Shown here in pieces: positions 1-5,668 of a stretch of DNA of 5,807 nt (positions are counted from its first letter, which is position 1; each line of letters opens with the position of its first letter). This DNA is from Chryseobacterium sp. (lineage in GTDB: Bacteria > Bacteroidota > Bacteroidia > Flavobacteriales > Weeksellaceae): assembly GCA_017989575.1 (NCBI GenBank), contig JAGNPP010000169.1, positions 1 through 5,807 on the forward strand, written 5' to 3'. A program made the position numbers and the translations under genes. Under the pieces are notes generated by a model that was not told the DNA's origin, did not search any database, and saw only the letters and a program-made list of their open reading frames with translations.

Positions 1-95
1 AATCCTGCTTAGAACCATTCTGGAAAATTAATTTCAGTAAATGTAAGAAAAAAGGGAATAGATTTTCGAAACCGGGATTTAGAAAGTAAATAAAA

Positions 96-212
96 ATGAA
101 ATGTAGAATCTCCGCAACCCGGCCTGAGTGGAGCTCATTTTTTGTGGCTGGAATAGCTGAGGCAAAAAATAGCGGGAACGGAGGACGGATAAGTTGCCCA
201 AATAAAAACTGA
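96..212 (+). other. GC-richer block with 38-codon open frame and hairpin; possible dispersed repeat
   Basis: This block stands out from the AT-rich flanks. It has an ATG-to-TGA frame of 38 codons (peptide starting MKCRISATRPEWSS and ending RISCPNKN) with no recognisable domain. It also has a hairpin: ATTTTTTG (137-144) pairs exactly with CAAAAAAT (163-170). The stem is extended outward by GCT (133-135) with AGC (171-173) across one bulged base, and inward by a weak GCT/AGC stem. From memory, similar peptide strings (RPEWSSFFVAG, SGNGGRIS) recur in hypothetical proteins and gene ends of Chryseobacterium-like genomes. That would fit a dispersed noncoding element that happens to be open rather than a gene. 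No second copy exists in this window, so the repeat status is unproven. Upstream (1-95) only an uncharacterised open frame ending at 89 is visible, and nothing supports it as a gene. Confidence 0.35.
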
Positions 213-238
213 TTTTTGTCATTTATTCTAAATTATAC

Positions 239-270
239 TTGTTTAGTATGAATTGAATTTTATAGTTTTG
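239..270 (+). promoter_or_regulatory. Bacteroidota-type promoter candidate for metNIQ
   Basis: The sequence TAGTTTTG at 263-270 is an exact match to the Bacteroidota -7 box TAnnTTTG. A TTG lies at 239-241, 21 bases upstream, within the usual range for the -33 element. Transcription would start near 275-278, leaving a leader of about 137 bases before metN. It is the best promoter match upstream of the operon. There is no room for another promoter between the hairpin at 360-391 and the metN start. Confidence 0.5.
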
Positions 271-274
271 TAAA

Positions 275-359
275 GGCTTTTTTTAAGACACTATGATAAT
301 GTTGAAATTTGTTTGTTGCATAAGATTTATATGAAGAAAGAAATAGTGTGTTTATTTTG
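275..359 (+). promoter_or_regulatory. Structured 5' leader upstream of metN
   Basis: Between the predicted transcription start and the terminator-like hairpin, ACACTAT (288-294) and ATAGTGT (343-349) form a perfect 7-bp inverted repeat enclosing 48 bases, so the leader could fold as a long-range stem just before the hairpin. Two tiny open frames overlap by ATGA: 293-334 (MIMLKFVCCIRFI) and 331-360 (MKKEIVCLF), the second stopping exactly at the hairpin base. I see none of the conserved core of the SAM-I (S-box) riboswitch. The arrangement resembles an attenuator or a small-RNA precursor, but the sensing mechanism cannot be read from one sequence. Confidence 0.3.
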
Positions 360-397
360 AAAACCTTTCATAATCCCATTTGAAAGGTTTTTTATTT
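360..397 (+). terminator. Intrinsic terminator-like hairpin in the metN leader
   Basis: AAAACCTTTCA (360-370) and TGAAAGGTTTT (381-391) are perfect reverse complements separated by a 10-base loop and followed by a T-rich run to about 397. The stem has a modest GC content. It could end transcription from further upstream. However, the only promoter candidate I see for metNIQ lies before it, so it may act as a conditional terminator. Confidence 0.6.
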
Positions 398-413
398 TAA
401 TTAATTGATAAAA

Positions 414-1436
414 ATGATTGAACTTTTAAACCTTAGCAAAAGTTTTAAAACCAAAAATAAAACGATCCACGCGCTGTCCGACGTTTCTTTGACGGTGGAA
501 AAAGGCGAGATCTTTGGCGTCATCGGAACTTCCGGCGCCGGAAAAAGTACACTGATCCGTTGCGTGAACCTCCTCGAAAAACCAAACGAAGGCAAAGTGA
601 TTGTCGATAATATCGAACTCACGAAACTTTCTGATGCTCAACTGACTTTGGAACGACGAAAGATTGCAATGATTTTTCAGCATTTTAATTTGTTGTCTTC
701 GCGAACGGTTTTTGACAATATTGCATTTCCATTGGAATTGGAAGGAAAATCGAAATCTGCAATTAAGGAAAAAGTCAATAGTTTGCTGGATCTTGTTGGT
801 TTAAATGATAAAGCGAAAGATTATCCGGCGAATCTATCCGGCGGACAAAAACAAAGAGTTGCGATTGCGAGAGCCTTGGCAAATGATCCGAAAGTTTTGC
901 TTTGTGACGAAGCGACAAGCGCTTTGGATCCTGCAACTACGAAATCGATTTTGAAATTGCTGAAATCCATCAATCAAAAATTGAACTTGACGATTCTTCT
1001 TATCACGCACGAAATGGAAGTTATTAAAACCATTTGTGATAAAGTAGCAGTTATCGATCACGGAAAATTAGCTGAACAAGGTAATGTGGAACAGATTTTC
1101 ACCAATCCAAAACAGGAAATTACAAAAGGATTTATCCAGTCTTCGCTTAATGTAGAATTGCCTTTGGTTTATCAAAATTCATTAAGCAAAATCGAAAACA
1201 ATAATCCGTTGGTGAAATTTTTCATTAATGGTAATGATGATCAGAGTTTTGTGATCAGTAATTTGTTTGAGAAATTTCAGGTTAAGGCGAAAGTCATCAG
1301 CGCGCAATTGGAATATGTTGGCAATCTGAGTTTTGGGGTTTTACTGGTGGAATTGCAAGGCGAAAAAATAAACGAGGCCTTGGCTTATTTGGAAAATGAA
1401 TATTCTAACACAGAAATTTTAGGTTATGTCGGATAG
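414..1436 (+). CDS. metN: Methionine ABC transporter ATP-binding protein MetN
   Basis: This is the cytoplasmic ATPase of the MetNIQ importer, which couples ATP hydrolysis to methionine uptake. In the 340-residue product the Walker A motif GTSGAGKST is at 38-46, the Q-loop glutamine at about 89, the ABC signature LSGGQ at 141-145, and Walker B VLLCDEATSALD at 161-172 with catalytic Glu166. The switch histidine is His199. A C-terminal region of about residues 265-340 corresponds to the NIL (ACT-like) domain, which in E. coli MetN binds methionine and inhibits transport. Length and layout match the full family, so feedback inhibition is likely retained. I chose the ATG at 414, which starts the usual MIELL-like N-terminus and follows an A-rich leader. 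An in-frame TTG at 405 would add three residues and is less likely. The gene overlaps metI and heads the operon. Confidence 0.96.
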   Translation: MIELLNLSKSFKTKNKTIHALSDVSLTVEKGEIFGVIGTSGAGKSTLIRCVNLLEKPNEGKVIVDNIELTKLSDAQLTLERRKIAMIFQHFNLLSSRTVFDNIAFPLELEGKSKSAIKEKVNSLLDLVGLNDKAKDYPANLSGGQKQRVAIARALANDPKVLLCDEATSALDPATTKSILKLLKSINQKLNLTILLITHEMEVIKTICDKVAVIDHGKLAEQGNVEQIFTNPKQEITKGFIQSSLNVELPLVYQNSLSKIENNNPLVKFFINGNDDQSFVISNLFEKFQVKAKVISAQLEYVGNLSFGVLLVELQGEKINEALAYLENEYSNTEILGYVG

Positions 1437-2079
1437 TATGATCAATTTGTTATTTCAAGGGACATTAGAAACGATTGTGATGACCTTGGTTTCTGGATTT
1501 TTCGGATTTCTTTTGGGATTGCCGATGGGGATTTTCTTATTTCTAACGAGAAAAGGACAATTGCTGGAGAATAAAGTTTCTCATCAGATTGTCTCCGTCA
1601 TTGTCAATATTTTCCGTTCGATCCCATTTATTATTTTGATTGTTTGGATGATTCCATTCACGAGAACGATTGTTGGAACATCGATTGGTGTTGTAGCAGC
1701 TTTGGTTCCGTTGAGTGTTGGTTCAGCGCCATTTATTGCACGATTGGTGGAAAATAGTTTATTAGAAATTCCTTCTGGATTAATAGAAGCAGCAAGATCG
1801 ATGGGCGCGAAACCGTTGCAAATCATCAGAAAAGTACTTTTGCCGGAAGCTTTGCCATCGTTGATTAATAATATCAGCATTACATTGATTACGCTTGTTG
1901 GCTATTCTGCAATGGGTGGCGCAGTTGGCGCTGGCGGATTGGGACAAGTTGGTTATCAATACGGTTATATCGGTTACGATTTCACAGTGATGAATTCCGT
2001 TTTGATCTTATTGATTGTCTTGGTTTTCATCATTCAGCTCTCGGGAGATTTTCTTTCGAAAAAATTTAATCACAGATAA
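1426..2079 (+). CDS. metI: Methionine ABC transporter permease MetI
   Basis: This is the inner-membrane channel subunit of the methionine importer. The 217-residue product has about five hydrophobic segments (roughly residues 15-40, 55-77, 84-105, 145-168 and 187-207). The cytoplasmic EAA loop that docks onto MetN starts at EAARSMGAKP (121-130) and continues to about 143. The glycine-rich stretch MGGAVGAGGLGQ (163-174) is typical of MetI. The ATG at 1426 overlaps the metN end by 11 bases. A second in-frame ATG at 1438, one base after the metN stop, would remove only MSDS and is an equally reasonable start. Either way, the tight junction suggests translational coupling with metN. The stop lies 9 bases before metQ. 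Confidence 0.95.
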   Translation: MSDSMINLLFQGTLETIVMTLVSGFFGFLLGLPMGIFLFLTRKGQLLENKVSHQIVSVIVNIFRSIPFIILIVWMIPFTRTIVGTSIGVVAALVPLSVGSAPFIARLVENSLLEIPSGLIEAARSMGAKPLQIIRKVLLPEALPSLINNISITLITLVGYSAMGGAVGAGGLGQVGYQYGYIGYDFTVMNSVLILLIVLVFIIQLSGDFLSKKFNHR

Positions 2080-2088
2080 AAATTTAAA

Positions 2089-2889
2089 ATGAACTTAAAA
2101 AAAATAGCATTTGCTTTCGCGATTATTTCATTAATGGCTTGTGGCAAAAAAGAATCTAACCCGAATGTTTTAAAAGTCGGAATCGCATCTGGGCCGGAAC
2201 AAAGCCTAGCAGAAAAGGCCAAAAAAGTGGCAAAGGAAAAATATAATTTGGATGTGGAATTGGTAACATTCAATGATTATGTTGTCCCGAATGAAGCTTT
2301 GAGTCAAGGCGACGTGGATGCGAACGCTTTTCAACATTTGCCTTATTTGGAAGAGCAATCCAAACAACGAGGTTACAAATTGGCGGTTGTGGGAAAGACT
2401 TTTGTTTATCCGATCGTGGCTTATTCAAAAAAAATCAAATCAATTTCAGAATTGAAACCTGGGCAAACCATCGTGATCCCGAATGATCCAACCAATGGGG
2501 GAAGATCACTTTTATTATTACAAAAACAAGGCTTGATCAAATTAAAAGACGGCATCGGATTACTTCCGAAAGTAACAGATATTACAGAAAATCCCAAGAA
2601 TTTCAGAATCTTGGAATTAGAAGCACCACAAATCCCAAGAGTTCTTGAGGACAAGGAAGTGGTGTTGGCAATCATTAATAATAATTTTGCGGCGCAGGCA
2701 GGATTGGATCCAGAAAAAGAAGGCTTGTTCACAGAAGACAAAGATTCTCCTTATGCAAACCTGATTGTTTCCAGAGAGGACAATAAAAATGACGAAAAGA
2801 TCAAAAAATTCGTCAAAGCCTATCAATCTCCGGAAGTAGAATCCGTGGCAAAGCAGACCTTTAAAGGAGGCGCTGTGAAAGCGTGGTAA
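2089..2889 (+). CDS. metQ: Methionine-binding lipoprotein MetQ
   Basis: This is the substrate receptor of the importer (NlpA/MetQ lipoprotein family), which captures methionine outside the cytoplasmic membrane and delivers it to MetI. The 266-residue product begins with a lipoprotein signal: positive residues at 4-5, a hydrophobic stretch, and the lipobox LMAC with the lipidated Cys18. Family motifs in the ligand pocket include DVDANAFQHLPYLEE (75-89), the PNDPTNGGRSLLLL stretch (131-144), and NNNFAAQAGL (197-206). The product ends in the typical GGAVKAW style. The start follows the metI stop by 9 bases and has an A/T-rich leader with no clear Shine-Dalgarno, as is usual in this phylum. It is the last gene of the operon and is followed by a terminator. 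Ligand preference (L-, D- or N-formyl-methionine) cannot be decided here. Confidence 0.96.
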   Translation: MNLKKIAFAFAIISLMACGKKESNPNVLKVGIASGPEQSLAEKAKKVAKEKYNLDVELVTFNDYVVPNEALSQGDVDANAFQHLPYLEEQSKQRGYKLAVVGKTFVYPIVAYSKKIKSISELKPGQTIVIPNDPTNGGRSLLLLQKQGLIKLKDGIGLLPKVTDITENPKNFRILELEAPQIPRVLEDKEVVLAIINNNFAAQAGLDPEKEGLFTEDKDSPYANLIVSREDNKNDEKIKKFVKAYQSPEVESVAKQTFKGGAVKAW

Positions 2890-2916
2890 AACTTCCTTTT
2901 TTATATCTACTTTTTT

Positions 2917-2954
2917 AAGTTGGCGATTCATTTTTAAGTCGCCAATTTCTTTTT
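2917..2954 (+). terminator. Intrinsic terminator after metQ
   Basis: TTGGCGA (2920-2926) pairs with TCGCCAA (2939-2945). The stem is extended inward by a G-T and a T-A pair and outward by AAG with TTT, leaving a 7-base loop. The run TTTCTTTTT follows. It begins 28 bases after the metQ stop. Read on the other strand the hairpin is followed by an A-rich sequence, so it should not work as an intrinsic terminator for the converging minus-strand gene. Confidence 0.8.
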
Positions 2955-2959
2955 GAAAA

Positions 2960-3469
2960 TTACTCCAGATAAATCATAATCTCTTTATCAACTTCCTCAT
3001 CAACCGATGTTATCAAAATGGCATCTTTTGTTTTTTCCTGAAGCTCCTTAATGAAGAAACTACTCTCAAAAAACTGTCTGTGAACGCCTGGCAAAAGACT
3101 CATAAAATAATCCATTCCAAGTTGATTGTTATGCAGATCCATTTTGGTTTCCAAAGGTTTGTTGGGAAAGAGATCTTCGTGCATATTTGTCAATCTTTTG
3201 CACCATTTCAAGGACTTTTCCGGTGATGAAACTTTGCAGAAGTACATCATAATGATACAACACCAATAAGCGTGTCGGAATGCATTTCCTATACCGCTGT
3301 TGGAATTGGTCTTGGGATAAAGTTCTTTTGCTTTTTGAAAGGCTTTCAGACTTGCATAAGTGTAAAGAAAAGCGAACAAAGGGTGCATTATTCCAATGGA
3401 AAAAACCTTCAATAATTTGCTGAAGGTCAAGGTTTTTAAAGCTCTGAAAATAATTCCTATAAATCTCAT
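2960..3469 (-). CDS. Small uncharacterised protein, DUF6973-like
   Basis: The product has 169 residues and no known function. I assign it to the DUF6973 family from memory of its motifs. These are GNAFRHAYW (61-69), His97-Glu98 within NMHEDLFPN, and MDLHNNQLG (110-118). The cluster of Asn, Arg, His, Glu and Asp in these motifs looks like a metal or catalytic site, but this is inference. The N-terminal 45 residues are basic and hydrophobic (FIGIIFRALK, then a nonpolar stretch at about 24-44), so it may associate with a membrane; there is no clear cleavable signal peptide. I chose the ATG at 3467-3469 over the TTG one codon upstream. The start lies only 4 bases beyond the T-run of the accD terminator, so expression probably depends on readthrough from accD or a promoter inside accD. 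It converges on metQ. Confidence 0.8.
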   Translation of the reverse strand: MRFIGIIFRALKTLTFSKLLKVFSIGIMHPLFAFLYTYASLKAFQKAKELYPKTNSNSGIGNAFRHAYWCCIIMMYFCKVSSPEKSLKWCKRLTNMHEDLFPNKPLETKMDLHNNQLGMDYFMSLLPGVHRQFFESSFFIKELQEKTKDAILITSVDEEVDKEIMIYLE

Positions 3470-3473
3470 CAAT

Positions 3474-3500
3474 AAAAAACTCTCCCAGATTTGAGAGAGT
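3474..3500 (-). terminator. Intrinsic terminator after accD
   Basis: Read on the minus strand, ACTCTCTC pairs with GGGAGAGT (8 bp including one G-T pair) around a 6-base loop, immediately followed by TTTTTTA. It starts 23 bases after the accD stop and ends 4 bases before the start of the next minus-strand gene. Its 3' arm GGGAGAG also lies about 10 bases upstream of that ATG, where a ribosome binding site would be, so the hairpin could mask it. Confidence 0.75.
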
Positions 3501-3523
3501 ATATTTTTTGTTCAATAATTTAA

Positions 3524-4381
3524 TTAATGATATTCGTGGATCAAAAGTTTTATCACTCTTGAAACTTGCTGCTTGATCTCAGTTCTTTTCACGATGAAAT
3601 CAACAAAACCTTTTTCTTGCAAGAATTCCGAAGTTTGGAAACCTTCCGGCAAATCTTTACCAATGGTTTCACGAATAACTCTTGGTCCTGCAAATCCGAT
3701 CAAAGCGCTTGGTTCTGCGATAATTAAATCGGCAGTCATTGCGAAAGAAGCTGTGATTCCACCAAAAGTTGGATCCGTCAAATAAGCGATGTAAGGCAAG
3801 CCAGCATCCGAAAGTTGAACCAATTTCGCCTGAACTTTTGCCAATTGCATCAAGGAGTAAGCCGCTTCCTGCATTCTCGCTCCACCAGATTGGCAGATGA
3901 TCATATAAGGCAATTTGTTTTTGATACAATAGTCAATTGCTCTACGGATTTTTTCGCCCATCACAGAACCCAAAGATCCACCGATGAAAGCAAAATCCAT
4001 ACAAGAAATCACCATTTCAACACCATTCACTTTTCCAGTCGCATTACGGATAGAATCAGTCAGTTTGGTTTTGGCTTTCACTTCTTTCAGACGGTCTGTG
4101 TAAGATTTAGTATCCTTAAATTTAAGAATATCAACACTTTCCACATCAGCATCCAACTCTTTGAATTTCTTATCATCAAAAAGCATATCGAAGTATTCTC
4201 TACTTCCGATTCTTACGTGGAAACCATCTTCTGGAGACACAAAATTATTAGCTTTTAGTTCTTCAGCTTCTATAATTTTGCCAGTTGGCGTTTTGTGCCA
4301 AAGTCCTTTTGGAACGTCCTTTTTGTCTTCTGTAGAAGTGGTGATGTTTTGCCCTTTCCTTTTAAACCAATCAAATGCCAT
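3524..4381 (-). CDS. accD: Acetyl-CoA carboxylase carboxyltransferase subunit beta
   Basis: AccD pairs with AccA to transfer the carboxyl group from carboxybiotin on AccB to acetyl-CoA, giving malonyl-CoA for fatty acid synthesis. The 285-residue product has the crotonase-like carboxyltransferase core at about 95-280, with glycine-rich FIGGSLGSVMGEK (132-144), QSGGARMQEA (164-173), DPTFGGITAS (203-212) and GFAGPRVIRETIG (229-241). Bacterial AccD usually starts with a four-cysteine zinc ribbon. Here the matching region (WHKTPTG, 28-34, and VSPEDGFH, 48-55) has no cysteines. The only three in the protein are at 127, 152 and 163. I recall this zinc-less form from other Flavobacteriia, so it is probably a lineage trait, not damage. 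The start is the ATG right after the intergenic inverted repeat. The gene follows fbaA by 88 bases with no promoter match between, which suggests cotranscription. Confidence 0.95.
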   Translation of the reverse strand: MAFDWFKRKGQNITTSTEDKKDVPKGLWHKTPTGKIIEAEELKANNFVSPEDGFHVRIGSREYFDMLFDDKKFKELDADVESVDILKFKDTKSYTDRLKEVKAKTKLTDSIRNATGKVNGVEMVISCMDFAFIGGSLGSVMGEKIRRAIDYCIKNKLPYMIICQSGGARMQEAAYSLMQLAKVQAKLVQLSDAGLPYIAYLTDPTFGGITASFAMTADLIIAEPSALIGFAGPRVIRETIGKDLPEGFQTSEFLQEKGFVDFIVKRTEIKQQVSRVIKLLIHEYH

Positions 4382-4390
4382 ATAATCTAT

Positions 4391-4464
4391 AATTGATGAA
4401 TGATAATTGATGAAAAAACAATTTAGAAAATCGTTTATCGCTCATCAATTATCATTTATAAATT
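4391..4464. repeat. Long inverted repeat between fbaA and accD
   Basis: The arms 4391-4413 and 4442-4464 are reverse complements over 23 bases with two mismatches, around a 28-base loop. The left arm itself contains the direct repeat AATTGATGA twice (4391-4399 and 4405-4413). On the minus-strand mRNA the hairpin starts 5 bases after the fbaA stop and ends 9 bases before the accD ATG, so it nearly fills the gap. No T-run follows, so it is not a standard intrinsic terminator. It could stabilise the fbaA 3' end, modulate accD translation, or be a copy of a dispersed palindromic repeat. Confidence 0.75.
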
Positions 4465-4469
4465 TTATT

Positions 4470-5537
4470 TTAAAGTGTATTAATATTGTTCAGATCTTCG
4501 AAAGCCTGAGTCAATCTTTTAATATAAGTTTCTTCTCCTTTTCTTACCCAAACTCTTGGATCGTAGAATTTCTTGTTTGGTGCATCTGCTCCTTCTGGAT
4601 TTCCGATTTGATGACGTAGATATTCGATTTTCTCAGTCATATAATCTCTAATTCCCTCTGTGTAGCCGAATTGAAGATCTGTATCGATGTTCATTTTTAC
4701 AACACCGTAACCGATTGCTTCACGGATTTCTTCTACTGTAGAACCAGATCCACCGTGGAACACGAAGTTGATTGGCTTCTCAGCAGTTCCGAATTTCTCT
4801 TGTACAAATTTCTGAGAATTGTCAAGAATCTTCGGCGTCAATTTTACGTTTCCTGGTTTGTAAACGCCGTGTACATTTCCGAAAGCCGCTGCAATTGTGA
4901 AATTGTCAGACACTTTTTTAAGAATTTCGTAAGCATAAGCCACCTCATCTGGCTGTGTGTAAAGTTTTGAGCTGTCAACATCTGAGTTGTCAACACCGTC
5001 TTCTTCACCTCCAGTTACACCCAATTCGATTTCAAGAGTCATTCCCATTTTGTTCATTCTCTCGAAATATTTTGCAGAGATCTCAAGGTTTTCTTCAATT
5101 GGTTCTTCTGAGAAATCCAACATATGAGAAGAATAAAGCGATTTTCCGTTTTGCTTGTAAAACTCTTCACTTGCATCCAAAAGACCGTCTATCCAAGGTA
5201 ATAATTTTTTAGCGCAATGGTCTGTGTGCAAAATTACAGTCGCTCCGTAAGCTTCTGCCAAAGTGTGGATATGTTTTGCTCCAGCTACAGCTCCTAGAAC
5301 TGCCGCTTTTTGATTTTCATTACTCAAGCCTTTCCCAGCGTTGAAGATAGAACCTCCGTTTGAGAACTGGATAATTACTGGTGCATTCAGTTTCGCAGCA
5401 GTTTCCAATGTTGCGTTGATATTACTAGAACCGATTACATTAGCTGCCGGAAGTGCAAATTGCTTCTCTTTTGCATAATCGAATATTTCTGTTACTAAAG
5501 AACCAGTGGCAACTCCTGCCGGAAATTTTCTGCTCAT
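4470..5537 (-). CDS. fbaA: Class II fructose-bisphosphate aldolase
   Basis: This zinc-dependent aldolase reversibly splits fructose 1,6-bisphosphate into dihydroxyacetone phosphate and glyceraldehyde 3-phosphate in glycolysis and gluconeogenesis. The 355-residue product matches the long class II-A form of E. coli FbaA with a constant offset of about three residues. It has catalytic Asp106 and zinc ligand His107 in LHTDHCAKK, Glu178-Glu179 in GVTGGEEDG, and zinc ligands His223 in GNVHGVYKPGN and His261 in FHGGSGS. Asn283 and Asp285 lie in KMNIDTD, and Arg328 is the likely second-phosphate contact. All active-site residues I could align are present, so it should be active. The ATG at 5535-5537 gives the usual N-terminus and follows an A-rich leader. 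It appears to be the first gene of a minus-strand unit with accD. Confidence 0.96.
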   Translation of the reverse strand: MSRKFPAGVATGSLVTEIFDYAKEKQFALPAANVIGSSNINATLETAAKLNAPVIIQFSNGGSIFNAGKGLSNENQKAAVLGAVAGAKHIHTLAEAYGATVILHTDHCAKKLLPWIDGLLDASEEFYKQNGKSLYSSHMLDFSEEPIEENLEISAKYFERMNKMGMTLEIELGVTGGEEDGVDNSDVDSSKLYTQPDEVAYAYEILKKVSDNFTIAAAFGNVHGVYKPGNVKLTPKILDNSQKFVQEKFGTAEKPINFVFHGGSGSTVEEIREAIGYGVVKMNIDTDLQFGYTEGIRDYMTEKIEYLRHQIGNPEGADAPNKKFYDPRVWVRKGEETYIKRLTQAFEDLNNINTL

Positions 5538-5578
5538 TTTGATTATATTTTTAAGATTTTTTTTGAACGGTAAAGTTA

Positions 5579-5586
5579 CAAAATTA
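5579..5586 (-). promoter_or_regulatory. Possible -7 promoter box for fbaA
   Basis: On the minus strand TAATTTTG matches the Bacteroidota -7 consensus TAnnTTTG and lies about 41 bases upstream of the fbaA ATG. I see no TTG at the expected -33 distance, so the match is only half supported. The rest of the 131-base gap (5538-5668) is AT-rich and shows no other feature I can defend. Confidence 0.35.
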
Positions 5587-5668
5587 TTAATTATTTGAAG
5601 TTTCGATTTTTCAGTCTTATGTTATGGCTAATAATTATTGAAAACTACGATTTGCGATTGGTTGAAAA

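Noticed and set aside
3..89. Open frame at the left edge that could be the 3' end of an upstream gene
   Set aside because: The 28 residues are lysine-rich with no recognisable motif, and it is too short to separate from chance in AT-rich DNA.
60..400. S-box (SAM-I) riboswitch upstream of metN
   Set aside because: A methionine operon made this worth checking, but the conserved core sequences and the four-helix layout are not visible.
405..413. TTG start for metN, three codons upstream of the ATG
   Set aside because: The ATG at 414 matches the usual MetN N-terminus. The TTG lies close behind the hairpin T-run and adds only three residues.
426..1061. Minus-strand open frames opposite metN
   Set aside because: They are shadow frames of a complete ABC ATPase with all motifs in order.
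3815..4258. 147-codon plus-strand open frame inside accD
   Set aside because: It is antisense to a well-supported gene, has a low-complexity His/Phe/Arg-rich product without a recognisable motif, and is expected from the codon use of accD.
4671..5212. Plus-strand open frames of 99 and 85 codons inside fbaA
   Set aside because: They lie opposite the aldolase active-site region, show no domain, and have no start context or promoter of their own.
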